Assembly (NCBI GenBank): GCA_963806395.1
Contig: CAWDYI010000004.1
Location: forward strand, 124,001 to 188,000
From: DASSUW01 sp963806395
GTDB lineage: Bacteria > Actinomycetota > Thermoleophilia > Solirubrobacterales > Solirubrobacteraceae
Direction of reading: 5' to 3'
Length of the DNA stretch: 64,000 bases
A model generated the notes under the pieces. The model was not told the origin of the DNA, ran no database searches, and saw only the letters and a list, made by a program, of their open reading frames with translations. A program made the translations under genes and the position numbers. Of this stretch, positions 26,226 to 34,974 are shown in pieces (positions within the stretch are counted from its first letter, which is position 1; every line of letters begins with the position of its first letter).

Positions 26226-27257
26226 CTACGCGGCCGTGGCGAGGTCGACGCGGTCGCGGCCGCGCCGCTTCGCCTCGTAGAGCGCCGCGTCGGCGCGCTC
26301 GAGCAGCCGCTCGAAGCCCTCTTCGCCGCCTTCGGCGGTCGCGACGCCGCACGAGCAGGTGACCTCGAGGCCGGCGGGCAGCAGGCCGTCGACGGCGCGG
26401 CGCAGCGCCTCTGCGATGTCGGTCGCGGTGGCGGCGTCGGCGCCGGGCAGGACGAGCAGGAACTCGTCGCCGCCCATGCGGTAGAGCAGCTCGAAGGTGC
26501 GCAGGCGCTCGCGGAACGAGCGCGCGATCGCGCGCAGCACCTCGTCGCCCGCGGCGTGGCCGTGCTCGTCGTTGACGCGCTTGAAGCGATCGATGTCGAC
26601 CGCCACGACGCTGACCGGCTGCCCGTTGAGCACCGCCAGCTGGGCGAGCTCGGCGAACCGCGGCGCGAAGGCCCGGCGGTTGAGCAGGCCGGTGAGCTCG
26701 TCGAGCGTGCTGTCCTCGCGGTGGCGGACGTCCGAGGCCACGAGCGGCCTCGTGTAGAAGGCGATCGAGATCACGAGCGCGAGCGGGATTGCCAGGCTCT
26801 CGGGGTTGTCGAGCACGTACTGCGGATCGACGCCGAGCGTGGTGGCGATCACGAGCACCAGCGCGAGCGGGACGCCGACGAGCAGGCCGCGGTCGCTGAA
26901 GCGGGCGCCCACCATCAGGACGGGGATCGCCTGCAGGCAGGCCATCGACGTCTCCGGCCCGCCGGTGAGCACGGTGCCGAGCGCCAGCGAGAGCTGGATG
27001 TTCAGCACCGTCGTGACGAAGATCCACAGCTCCGGCCGGCGCCGGCTTTCGAGCCGTACGCCGCCTGCGATGACGACCGCGACCATGAAGAAGCCGGCGG
27101 CCATCAGCGGCCAGCCGGCCTTGGCTCCGACCGCGACCAGCACAACGGCACCGACGACGATCGTGGAGATCCGCGCCGGCAGCAGCCGCCTCTGCATGTC
27201 GAGGAACCGGTCGCGGTCTCCCGCGGTCGGGCACAGCCATGAGGCGTCGCGCTTCAT
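26226..27257 (-). CDS. Membrane diguanylate cyclase (GGDEF)
   Basis: Makes c-di-GMP from two GTP. The 343-residue protein has about six membrane helices (35-170) and then a GGDEF domain (about 185-340) with DELTGLLNRRAF, DIDRFKRVNDEHGHAAGDEVL and RMGGDEF. The inhibitory I-site position reads RTFE instead of RxxD, so product inhibition may be weak. I chose the ATG at 27257; the longer frame to 27356 would run through a large dyad symmetry. It converges with the PucR gene, six bases apart. Confidence 0.9.
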   Translation of the reverse strand: MKRDASWLCPTAGDRDRFLDMQRRLLPARISTIVVGAVVLVAVGAKAGWPLMAAGFFMVAVVIAGGVRLESRRRPELWIFVTTVLNIQLSLALGTVLTGGPETSMACLQAIPVLMVGARFSDRGLLVGVPLALVLVIATTLGVDPQYVLDNPESLAIPLALVISIAFYTRPLVASDVRHREDSTLDELTGLLNRRAFAPRFAELAQLAVLNGQPVSVVAVDIDRFKRVNDEHGHAAGDEVLRAIARSFRERLRTFELLYRMGGDEFLLVLPGADAATATDIAEALRRAVDGLLPAGLEVTCSCGVATAEGGEEGFERLLERADAALYEAKRRGRDRVDLATAA

Positions 27258-27295
27258 CCCCCGGTAGTCGCCCCACCGGTGGTGTGCTTGAACAG

Positions 27296-27366
27296 GTACC
27301 GGCATTCGTAAGTACGCACGGTTCCGGCGGCCGCCGGCGACCGCGCGTACTTCCAAACACCGGTAC
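27296..27366. repeat. 71-base dyad symmetry between lipoprotein and cyclase genes
   Basis: Nested arms share one centre near 27331: GTACCGG (27296-27302) with CCGGTAC (27360-27366), and AAGTACGC (27310-27317) with GCGTACTT (27345-27352). The core, CCGGCGGCCGCCGG (27324-27337), is itself palindromic. The outer arm reaches the stop codon of the lipoprotein gene. It could form a long hairpin (attenuator or terminator) or bind a dimeric regulator ahead of the diguanylate cyclase gene. Confidence 0.55.
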
Positions 27367-27953
27367 TAGTCGCCGGCCTTCCCGCGCACGACCTCGCCCT
27401 TGCCGTTCACGCGCGCGGGGACGGGATCGTCGGAGATCGTGACATCGAAGGCGCCGGTGGTGCGCTGGCCGTTGGCCGGGACCGCCTTGCCGTTGAGGCC
27501 CGGGGAGACGCGATAGTTGACCGTGTAGTCACCGGCGCGGACGGCCGTCAGCCGCCACTCGATCTCCTTCGTCTGCCCGGGGAAAATCGGCCCGAGCGCC
27601 CAGGTGTTCGTGTGGGCGGTCTCGCCACCCTCGGGGCCGCGGTCGAGGATCCACACCGGCCGGTTGCGGTCGGCCAGCCGCGGGTCGTTGCTGGCCACTG
27701 CGAAGGCGGACGCGGCCTCGCCCGCGGCGGGCTCGGTCTCGACCGTCACCGCGAGGTTCGGCAGCTCGCGGTCATCCGTGTTGCGGACCGAGATCCGCAT
27801 CGTCGAGGACTGGGCGGTGGTCTGGCGCTCGGGGAACGAGGCGTCGACCACCTCGAGCGTGAACTCTCCCTCGGGCTCGTCGGCGTCCTGGCGGTCGCCG
27901 CCACAGGCGGACAGGGTGAGGGCGAGGACGGATAGGACGACAAGGCTCCTCAC
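27366..27953 (-). CDS. Secreted lipoprotein, unknown function
   Basis: A 195-residue protein whose signal ends in the lipobox LTLSACGG, so it is expected to be lipid-anchored outside the membrane. The mature part is a beta-rich domain (about 35-180) of the kind seen in Ig/CARDB-like or DUF11-like folds, with WALGPIFPGQTKEIEWRLTAV (in part) and YTVNYRVSPGLNG. The GTG at 27953 gives the signal peptide directly; the much longer open frame upstream is a shadow of the permease gene. It diverges from the Mce operon and could serve it, which is an inference. Confidence 0.75.
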   Translation of the reverse strand: MRSLVVLSVLALTLSACGGDRQDADEPEGEFTLEVVDASFPERQTTAQSSTMRISVRNTDDRELPNLAVTVETEPAAGEAASAFAVASNDPRLADRNRPVWILDRGPEGGETAHTNTWALGPIFPGQTKEIEWRLTAVRAGDYTVNYRVSPGLNGKAVPANGQRTTGAFDVTISDDPVPARVNGKGEVVRGKAGD

Positions 27954-28091
27954 TGGCGGGCGAGCGTACCACCGGGTTTCCGTGCGAAGCGCAAGTTCGC
28001 CCCGCGGTTCCCGTTTGTGCCATGTGCAGGCCGTCACATAACCTTCGACGCCATCGCCCGCCCGGGCGATCGTCGCAACCAGGGGAGAAGA

Positions 28092-28898
28092 GTGGTCCGA
28101 ACCGTCGCCGATCGAGCCTTCCTTCCGGCCAAGGGGCTGCTGGAGGAAGTTGGCGACATGATGATTCTCACGGGCAAGACGATCATGTCTGCCCTGCGTC
28201 CGCCGTTCCCCTACGGCGGCGAGTTCGTCTCGCAGTTCCTGTTCGCGCTCAAGCTGTGCTGGTTCCCGCTGGTCGTCTCGACCGTCGCCTTCGGCTACGG
28301 CGCGCCGGGCCTGCAGGCCGCGAACTTCCTCAACCTGTTCGGCTCGATCGACCGCCTCGGCGGCTTCTTCGTGCTCGCCTCGATCCGCGAGTTCGCCCCG
28401 TTCGTGACGGCGATCGTGCTGGCCGGCGTGGCCGGCACCGCGATCACGGCCGACCTCGGCGCGCGCAAGATCCGCGAGGAGCTGGACGCGCTGCAGGTGC
28501 TCGGCGTCGACCCCGTGAAGAACCTCGTCGTGCCGCGCTTCCTGGCGCTGATGCTCGTCACCGGCCTGTTCGACATCTACGCGCTCCTGTTCGGCATCTT
28601 CGGCGGCGTGCTCGCGACGCTCGTCAACGGCGCGCCGCTCGGGCCGTTCTGGGCCACGTTCTTCACGAACTCGTCGGTCGTGGACCTGTGGGGCTCGGTC
28701 CTGAAGTGCACGATGTTCGGGGCGATCATCGCGATCGTCTGCTGTTACAAGGGCATGACCGCATCCGGCGGCGCCCAGGGCGTCGGGCGCGCCGTCAACC
28801 AGGCCGTCGTCGTCTCCACGCTCGGCGTGTTCGCGTTCAATTACGTGTTCACGCAGACGCTGCTGGCGACCCACCCGGAGATCCTGAACATCAAGTGA
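28092..28898 (+). CDS. yrbEA: MlaE/YrbE-type ABC permease, first subunit
   Basis: First permease of the Mce lipid-import system. The 268-residue protein has five or six membrane helices and the MlaE-family loop ADLGARKIREELDALQVLGVDP (in part), which couples to the ATPase. I chose the GTG at 28092 because AGGGGAG at 28081-28087 is a good Shine-Dalgarno sequence; the open frame goes back to 28017. The stop and the next start share one base (TGATG). It leads an operon running to 43124 in which nearly all genes overlap. Confidence 0.9.
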   Translation: MVRTVADRAFLPAKGLLEEVGDMMILTGKTIMSALRPPFPYGGEFVSQFLFALKLCWFPLVVSTVAFGYGAPGLQAANFLNLFGSIDRLGGFFVLASIREFAPFVTAIVLAGVAGTAITADLGARKIREELDALQVLGVDPVKNLVVPRFLALMLVTGLFDIYALLFGIFGGVLATLVNGAPLGPFWATFFTNSSVVDLWGSVLKCTMFGAIIAIVCCYKGMTASGGAQGVGRAVNQAVVVSTLGVFAFNYVFTQTLLATHPEILNIK

Positions 28899-29698
28899 TG
28901 GGACGCCAGTGGTTCGCACTCCCGCGTGAATGGCTCGCCTCGTTCGGCGAGATCGTCAAGTTCTGCTCGGCGATCGTCGCCGAGGTCTTCACGCTCAAGG
29001 TGTTCCGCTTCTTCGGCGAGGCGCTGCGACAGGCGGGCCTGCTGATCCTGTCCTCGACGCTCGTGATCTGGGGCCTGATCTTCATCATCGGCCTCCAGTG
29101 CGGGATCGAGGGCGCGTACTTCAACCGCGCCGTCGGGTCGCCCGCCTATGCGGGCGTGTTCGCGGCCTGGTGCGACCTGCGCGAGCTGGTGCCGTACGCG
29201 TTCGGCTACATGATGGCCGCGAAGGTCGGGACCGGCATCGTCGCCGAGCTCGGCTCGATGCGGATCTCGGACGAGATCGACGCGCTCGAGGTGATGGGCA
29301 TCTCCTCGATGACGTTCCTGTGCGCCACGCGCCTGCTCGCCGCCTGGATGGTGCTGCCGTTCATGTACCTGGCGGGGATCGGCGCCGGTTTCTTCGCCTC
29401 CTACCTGGCGGTGGTCGAGCAGATAGGCGAGGTCTCGAGCGGCGGCTACTTCCTGATCTTCTGGATGTTCCAGAACCCACCCGACCTCATGTACAGCGTG
29501 ATCAAGGCCATGACGATGGCCACGGTGATCGTGCTCGTCGGCTGCTACTACGGTTACAACGCGAGCGGCGGCCCGGTCGGGGTCGGGACGGCGACCGCGA
29601 AATCGATGGTGCTGAACATCGTGCTCGTGCATCTGATCGGGATGCTGGGCACGCAGATCTTCTGGGGCGCGAATCCGCGCGCCCCCATCGGAGGATGA
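28898..29698 (+). CDS. yrbEB: MlaE/YrbE-type ABC permease, second subunit
   Basis: The 266-residue partner of the first permease. It has the same fold with five or six helices, and the coupling loop AELGSMRISDEIDALEVMGI. In Mce systems the two permeases form the membrane core that receives lipids from the Mce needle. The stop overlaps the ATPase start (ATGA at 29695-29698). Confidence 0.92.
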   Translation: MGRQWFALPREWLASFGEIVKFCSAIVAEVFTLKVFRFFGEALRQAGLLILSSTLVIWGLIFIIGLQCGIEGAYFNRAVGSPAYAGVFAAWCDLRELVPYAFGYMMAAKVGTGIVAELGSMRISDEIDALEVMGISSMTFLCATRLLAAWMVLPFMYLAGIGAGFFASYLAVVEQIGEVSSGGYFLIFWMFQNPPDLMYSVIKAMTMATVIVLVGCYYGYNASGGPVGVGTATAKSMVLNIVLVHLIGMLGTQIFWGANPRAPIGG

Positions 29699-30519
29699 GC
29701 GTGAGCGCGGAACATCGCGAAGACGAATACAAGTGGCACACCGGCAAGCAGCGCCCGACCGGCACCAAGGACGCGGTCGAGTTCGTCGACGTGCACAAGT
29801 CGTTCGGGCGCAACCAGATCCTGCGCGGCCTCAACATGAGCATTCCCGAGGACAAGATCTCGATGATCCTCGGACCCTCCGGGACCGGGAAGTCGGTCTG
29901 CATCAAGCACATGGTCGGCCTGCTGTACCCCGACGACGGCGACGTGCTGGTGCACGGCGAGTCGGTGCCGGGGATGGCCGACGACGACCTGTTCGACATG
30001 CGCAAGCGCTTCGGCGTGCTGTTCCAGGACGGCGCCCTGTTCGGCTCGATGAACCTCTACGACAACGTCGCGTTCCCGCTCCGCCAGCACACGGACAAGG
30101 GCGAGGACGAGATCGAGGAGATCGTCATGAGCCGCCTGCGCGAGGTCGGCCTCGAGGGTGCGCTGGAGAAGATGCCGAACGAGCTCTCAGGCGGCATGCG
30201 CAAGCGCGCCGGCTTCGCCCGCGCGCTCGTGCTCGACCCCGACATCGTGCTGTTCGACGAGCCCGACTCCGGCCTCGATCCGGTCCGTACCGCACTGCTG
30301 TGCGAGCTGATCAAGGAGATCCACGAGGAGAACGGCGGCGCCTACGTGGTGATCACGCACGACATCATGTCCGCCAAGCGCGTCGCGGAGTACATCGCGG
30401 TGCTGTGGCGGGGACGGATCGTGGAGTCCGGTCCGGCCGAGGAGCTGTTCAACTCCGACAACCAGTTCGTGCGGCAGTTCCTCAGCGGGGCCTCGCAGGG
30501 CCCGCTCGGCATGGAGTAA
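29695..30519 (+). CDS. Mce/Mla-type ABC ATPase (MlaF/MceG-like)
   Basis: Provides ATP hydrolysis for the lipid importer. 274 residues: Walker A GPSGTGKS, Q-loop VLFQDGALFGSM, signature LSGGMRKRAGFARAL, Walker B IVLFDEPDSGLDPVR and H-loop VITHD. The SGGMRKR signature and the DSGLDPVR D-loop are typical of MlaF and MceG. In mycobacteria mceG lies far from the mce loci; here the ATPase is inside the operon. The ATG at 29695 overlaps the permease stop. Confidence 0.93.
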   Translation: MSVSAEHREDEYKWHTGKQRPTGTKDAVEFVDVHKSFGRNQILRGLNMSIPEDKISMILGPSGTGKSVCIKHMVGLLYPDDGDVLVHGESVPGMADDDLFDMRKRFGVLFQDGALFGSMNLYDNVAFPLRQHTDKGEDEIEEIVMSRLREVGLEGALEKMPNELSGGMRKRAGFARALVLDPDIVLFDEPDSGLDPVRTALLCELIKEIHEENGGAYVVITHDIMSAKRVAEYIAVLWRGRIVESGPAEELFNSDNQFVRQFLSGASQGPLGME

Positions 30520-30716
30520 CTGCGCCCGCGTACGGCCTGGGCGATAGGGTTTCCCCCTTCGCGCGGTGGTTCGTCGCGCACGGACGGAGGAGGAGGGAAT
30601 CAATGCGCGATAAACACAGCACCGCTAGCGTGCACCGTCGCGCACCGGATTCCTGGGGAACGTAGCGGAGAGGTAGTGCCGAGGCCAACGACTTATCGCG
30701 TAGGGGAGCGCCGTCG
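30520..30716 (+). promoter_or_regulatory. Only long gap in the Mce operon; possible internal promoter and leader ORFs
   Basis: The 197 bases between the ATPase and the first Mce gene hold a TAGGGT box (30545-30550) and a very strong Shine-Dalgarno run (GGAGGAGGAGGG, ending about 30597) before a 20-residue open frame at 30603-30665. A second 14-residue frame begins with GTG at 30676 and its stop overlaps the GTG of the Mce gene (GTGA at 30717-30720). These could be leader peptides that couple translation into the Mce genes, or chance frames. Confidence 0.4.
30603..30665 (+). CDS. Possible 20-residue leader peptide ahead of mce genes
   Basis: Short frame starting with ATG, five bases after one of the best Shine-Dalgarno sequences in the window. 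The peptide is hydrophilic and basic (four Arg, one Lys, two His) with no membrane helix or recognisable run of a single amino acid. There is no homology I can name. The strong ribosome-binding site is the main support. Confidence 0.3.
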   Translation: MRDKHSTASVHRRAPDSWGT

Positions 30717-32060
30717 GTGACGGTGGCCAGGGCCGCTGCGGCCGGCGCCCTTGCCCTGGCCGTGGCGCTGGCTGTCTGGCTGCTGCTGCTCAAGGGCGAC
30801 GGCGGGACCCAGTACACGCTGCTGTTCCAGACCGCCGGCCAGCTGGTGCGGGACGACGACGTCCAGATCGGCGGCCGCCGCGTCGGCTCCGTGCAGGAGA
30901 TCGAGCTCACCAGTGGCAACCTCGCGGCGATCAAGATCTCGGTCCAGGAGCCCTACGCGCCGCTGCGCGAGGGCACAAAGGCAGTGATCCGCCTCACCTC
31001 GCTGTCCGGCGTCGCGAACCGCTACGTCGCGCTCACTCCGGCGCCCGGCGATGCCAAGGAACTGCCCGACGGGGCCACGCTGACATCCGAGTCGACGACC
31101 GACGTCGTCGACCTCGACCAGATCTTCAACACGCTCGACGAGAGCACGACAGAGGACCTCGCCGACGTCATCAAGGGCTTCGCCGCCCAGTACGAGGGCA
31201 AGGGCGAGGAGGCCGGGCTGTCGGCGAAGTACTTCAACCCGCTCCTCTCGAGCTCACGCAGGCTCGTGCAGGAGGTGACCGAGGACGAGGGGGCGCTGAC
31301 GCGCTTCCTGGTCGACTCCTCGCGGGCGGTGACCGCGATCGCCGAACGCCGCACCGACTTGTCCGCGGCCGTCGCCAACGCAAACGCGACCGCGTCGGCG
31401 ATCGGGCAGGAGAACGCGGCGCTGGCGCGCGCGCTCGGGCTGCTGCCGACCACGCTGCGGCGCGCCAACACGACGTTCGTGAACCTGCGCGCCACGCTCG
31501 ACGACCTCGACGTGCTGGTGGCCGCGTCCAAGCCGGCCACCAAGGATCTGGCGCCGTTCCTGCGTGAGCTGCGCCCGCTCCTGGCAGCCGCCAAGCCGAC
31601 GATCCACGATCTGCGCCTGGCGGTGCGCCGTAACGGCCCGGACAACGACCTCGTCGAGGCGACGCGGAAGTTCCCGAAGCTGCAGAAGGTGGCGACGCCG
31701 GCCTTCCGCAACGGCCGCGAGGCGCTCGAGGACCTGCAGCCGGTGCTCGAGTTCGCGCGGCCCTACACGCCCGACCTCGTCGGCTGGTTCCGTGACTTCG
31801 GCCAGGGTTCTTCCAACTACGACGCCAACGGCCACTTCGCCCGCATCCAGCCGATCTTCAACGCCTTCCAGTTCACCGACAACCCGGCCGGCGGCGTGCT
31901 CACGCCGATTCCCGACTCGGCCCGGTTCAACAACCTGGAGACCGGCCAGATCCGCCGCTGCCCCGGCGCCGCCATCCAGCCCCCGGCGGACGGCTCGGCC
32001 CCGTTCACGGACGGCGGCGGCCTCGACTGCGACCCCTCCCTGACGCCGCCCGGCCCATGA
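30717..32060 (+). CDS. mceA: Mce family protein, first of six
   Basis: Membrane-anchored lipid-binding subunit of the Mce complex. 447 residues: an N-terminal helix (about 5-24), the MlaD/Mce domain (about 30-120, with DVQIGGRRVGSVQEIEL), a long helical needle region (about 130-320) and a C-terminal part ending near residue 430. Starts at a GTG and overlaps the next Mce gene by four bases (ATGA). In mycobacteria six such chains assemble a hetero-hexameric tunnel that carries fatty acids or sterols to the permeases. Cargo unknown here. Confidence 0.92.
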   Translation: MTVARAAAAGALALAVALAVWLLLLKGDGGTQYTLLFQTAGQLVRDDDVQIGGRRVGSVQEIELTSGNLAAIKISVQEPYAPLREGTKAVIRLTSLSGVANRYVALTPAPGDAKELPDGATLTSESTTDVVDLDQIFNTLDESTTEDLADVIKGFAAQYEGKGEEAGLSAKYFNPLLSSSRRLVQEVTEDEGALTRFLVDSSRAVTAIAERRTDLSAAVANANATASAIGQENAALARALGLLPTTLRRANTTFVNLRATLDDLDVLVAASKPATKDLAPFLRELRPLLAAAKPTIHDLRLAVRRNGPDNDLVEATRKFPKLQKVATPAFRNGREALEDLQPVLEFARPYTPDLVGWFRDFGQGSSNYDANGHFARIQPIFNAFQFTDNPAGGVLTPIPDSARFNNLETGQIRRCPGAAIQPPADGSAPFTDGGGLDCDPSLTPPGP

Positions 32061-33577
32061 GACGCGTCGTCGCCATCGTCGTCCTGATCGCCGCCGCGGC
32101 CGCCGTCACGGTCGTCGTGCTCGGGGCAGGCGACGACGACGGCGGCACCTACAAGGTGCGCGCGATCTTCGAGAACGCGGGCTTCGTGATCCCGGGCGAG
32201 GACGTGAAGGTGGCGGGCGTGACGGTCGGCGCGATCGACGAGGTCACCGTCACGGACGACCTCAAGGCCGCCGTCGTGCTCGACATCACCGACGAGGGCT
32301 ACCAGGACTTCCGCGAGGACGCCGGGTGCCTGGTGCGGCCGCAGTCGCTGATCGGCGAGCGCTTCGTGGAGTGCGAGTTGACGCAGGCCCGCCCAGCCGG
32401 CACCGAGCCGCCGCCCGCGCTGCCCAGGATCGAGGAAGGGCCGGGCGAGGGGCAGTACCTGCTCGCAGTCGAGCACAACGGCAAGGCGGTCGACCTCGAC
32501 CTGATCAACAACATCATGCGCGAGCCGGTCCGCCAGCGCCTGTCGATCATCCTGTCCGAGCTCGGCATCGGCGTGGCCGGGCGCGGTGGAGACCTCAACG
32601 AGGTCATCCGGCGCGCCGATCCGGCGTTGAAGGAAATCGACGAAGTCCTGAAGATCCTCGCGAGGCAGAACAAGGTCCTCGCCGGTCTGGCGGTGGACTC
32701 GGACACGATCCTCGCGCCCCTGGCGCGTGAGCGCCTGCGCGTGAGCTCCGCGATCCGCAACGCGGGCGAGGTGGCCGAGGCGACGGCCGAGCGGCGCGTC
32801 GCCCTCGCCGCCGACATCGAGCGGCTGCCGACGTTCCTGAACGAGCTCACGCCGACGATGGTCCGGCTCGGCGCGCTCAGCGACGAGATGACTCCGGTGC
32901 TGAGCGACCTCGACGCGGTCGCGCCGGACATCAACCGCATGGTGCTCCAGCTCGGGCCCTTCGCGACGGCCGCCATCCCGGCGGTCGAGTCGCTCGGCGA
33001 GATGACCGAGACCGGCACTCCGGCGGTCAGGGCGGCGCTCCCGGTGACGCGCGACCTGCGCCGGCTCGCGGCCCAGCTCAAGCCGGTCGCGCTGACCGCC
33101 AGGCAACTGCTCGAGTCGTTCCAGAGCACCGAAGGCATCCAGCGCGCGATGGACTACATCTTCTACCAAGTGGCTGCGATCAACGGCTTCGACTCGTTCG
33201 GCCACTACCTGCGCGCCGGGCTGATCGTCAACCAGTGCGCGAACTACGCGATCACGCCCGGCTTCGGTTGCTCGGCGAACTTCGCGCGGACGGCCTCGGC
33301 GACGGCGGCCGGCGCGTCCGACGCGCCGCGCGACCCGGTGCTCCAGCAGACCGCTCAGGTGCTCGCGGAGGCGCTCGGGCTGAAGGCGCCCGAGCCGGTC
33401 GAGAAGCAGACGCGCAAGGTACGCAAGCGCCGCGCCGACCCCGAGCGCAAGCCGCCCGCCGCCGCGGCCCCGGAGGCGACGCCCGCGCCGCGGCCGACGC
33501 CCACGCCCGCGCCGCAGCAGGGCAGCCCGTCGCAGACCGAGACGCTGCTCGACTACCTGTTCGGGGACGACCGATGA
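32057..33577 (+). CDS. mceB: Mce family protein, second of six
   Basis: 506 residues: an N-terminal anchor (about 4-22), an Mce domain with GEDVKVAGVTVGAIDEVTV (about 45-65), a helical region (about 170-350), and a cysteine-containing C-terminal domain (NQCANYAITPGFGCSANF). It ends in a Pro/Ala-rich tail (about 450-495) that is likely disordered and may cross the peptidoglycan. The ATG overlaps the previous stop and its own stop overlaps the next start. Confidence 0.92.
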   Translation: MRRVVAIVVLIAAAAAVTVVVLGAGDDDGGTYKVRAIFENAGFVIPGEDVKVAGVTVGAIDEVTVTDDLKAAVVLDITDEGYQDFREDAGCLVRPQSLIGERFVECELTQARPAGTEPPPALPRIEEGPGEGQYLLAVEHNGKAVDLDLINNIMREPVRQRLSIILSELGIGVAGRGGDLNEVIRRADPALKEIDEVLKILARQNKVLAGLAVDSDTILAPLARERLRVSSAIRNAGEVAEATAERRVALAADIERLPTFLNELTPTMVRLGALSDEMTPVLSDLDAVAPDINRMVLQLGPFATAAIPAVESLGEMTETGTPAVRAALPVTRDLRRLAAQLKPVALTARQLLESFQSTEGIQRAMDYIFYQVAAINGFDSFGHYLRAGLIVNQCANYAITPGFGCSANFARTASATAAGASDAPRDPVLQQTAQVLAEALGLKAPEPVEKQTRKVRKRRADPERKPPAAAAPEATPAPRPTPTPAPQQGSPSQTETLLDYLFGDDR

Positions 33578-34974
33578 AGACGCGCGGTCCGGGCATCGCC
33601 GGCAACCCCGTCCTGATCGGCGCCGCCACGATCCTCGTGGTGCTGGTCGCCGTCTTCCTGGCCTACAACGCCAACCAGGGCCTGCCCTTCGTCCCGACCT
33701 ACGAGCTCAAGGCCGAGGTGCCGAGCGCGGCGAACCTCGTCGTCGGCAACGACGTGCGCATCGGCGGCTCGCGCGTCGGCTTCGTCGGGGGCATCGAGGC
33801 GCGACGCCGCGACGACGGTACGACCGTCGCGGTGCTCACGCTGACGCTGGAGAAGAGCGTCGCGCCGCTGCCGCGCGACTCGACGCTGATCATCCGGCCG
33901 CGGTCGGCGCTCGGCCTCAAATACGTCGAGATCACGCGCGGCAAGGACGCCCGCGGCTACGCGGACGGCGCCACGATCCCGCTTGCCGCCGCGACCCCCG
34001 CGCCCGTCGAGTTCGACGAGGTCCTCAGCATGTTCGACGACGACACGCGCATCGCGGCGGCTGTGAACACCACCGGCTTCGGCGACGCGTTCGCCGGCCG
34101 CGGCGAATCGATCAACACGGCGATCGGCGCGCTCCGCCCGCTGCTGCGCGACATCATCCCGGTCGCCCAGAACCTCTCCTCGCCCGAGACCGACCTGAGC
34201 GGCTTCTTCCGCGCGCTCGGCCGCACGGCGGCGATCGTGGCCCCCGCCGCCGAGACGCAGGCCGACCTGTTCGTGAACCTCGACATCACGTTCCGCGCTC
34301 TGCGCGAGGTCGCGCGGCCGTACATCCAGGATTCGATCACCGGCGGCGTGCCCGCGCTCGATTCCGCGATCCGCTCGTTCCCGATCCAGCGGCCGTTCCT
34401 GCGCAACACCGAGTTGCTCTTCCGCGAGCTGCAACCGGGCGCGGCAGCGCTGCGCACCTACGCGCCGACGATCGCCGACGCACTCGAGGCGGGCATCGAG
34501 GTGTTCCCGCGCACGCCGGCGTTCAACCGCCGGCTGGGGGCGCTGCTCGGCGAGGTGCAGACATTCGCCGAGGATCCGATGGTGCCGCGCGGGCTGCGCG
34601 CCACCACGAGCACGCTCACATCCCTGAAGCCGACGCTCGCCTACCTCGCGCCCGCGCAGACCCAGTGCAACTACGTCACGCTGTGGTTCCGGAACATCTC
34701 CTCGCTGCTCAGCGAGGGTGACAACCAGGGCACCTGGCAGCGATTCATCATCGTCGCCACGCCGCAGGGGCCCAACAACGAGGGCGGGCCCTCGTCCGCG
34801 CCGGCCAACGGGCCGACGCGGGAGAACCACCTGCACACGAACCCGTATCCGAACACGGCGGCACCGGGTCAGCCGAAGGAGTGCGAGGCGGGCAACGAGC
34901 CGTACGTCGCGGGCCAGACGATCATCGGCAACTCCGCGGGCCGCCAGCAGGCGACGACGGAGAAGACGCCCTGA
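33574..34974 (+). CDS. mceC: Mce family protein, third of six
   Basis: 466 residues: an anchor helix (about 10-30), an Mce domain with GNDVRIGGSRVGFVGGIE, a helical region and a C-terminal domain with the paired cysteines of AQTQCNYVTLWFRN and KECEAGNEPYV. The ATG at 33574 overlaps the upstream stop; the longer frame to the left is a shadow. The stop shares one base with the next start (TGATG). Confidence 0.92.
   Translation: MKTRGPGIAGNPVLIGAATILVVLVAVFLAYNANQGLPFVPTYELKAEVPSAANLVVGNDVRIGGSRVGFVGGIEARRRDDGTTVAVLTLTLEKSVAPLPRDSTLIIRPRSALGLKYVEITRGKDARGYADGATIPLAAATPAPVEFDEVLSMFDDDTRIAAAVNTTGFGDAFAGRGESINTAIGALRPLLRDIIPVAQNLSSPETDLSGFFRALGRTAAIVAPAAETQADLFVNLDITFRALREVARPYIQDSITGGVPALDSAIRSFPIQRPFLRNTELLFRELQPGAAALRTYAPTIADALEAGIEVFPRTPAFNRRLGALLGEVQTFAEDPMVPRGLRATTSTLTSLKPTLAYLAPAQTQCNYVTLWFRNISSLLSEGDNQGTWQRFIIVATPQGPNNEGGPSSAPANGPTRENHLHTNPYPNTAAPGQPKECEAGNEPYVAGQTIIGNSAGRQQATTEKTP

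Noticed and set aside
27954..28919. Minus-strand extension of the lipoprotein frame through the first permease gene
   Set aside because: The N-terminal lipobox signal begins at 27953, and the upstream part is a low-complexity shadow of the permease.
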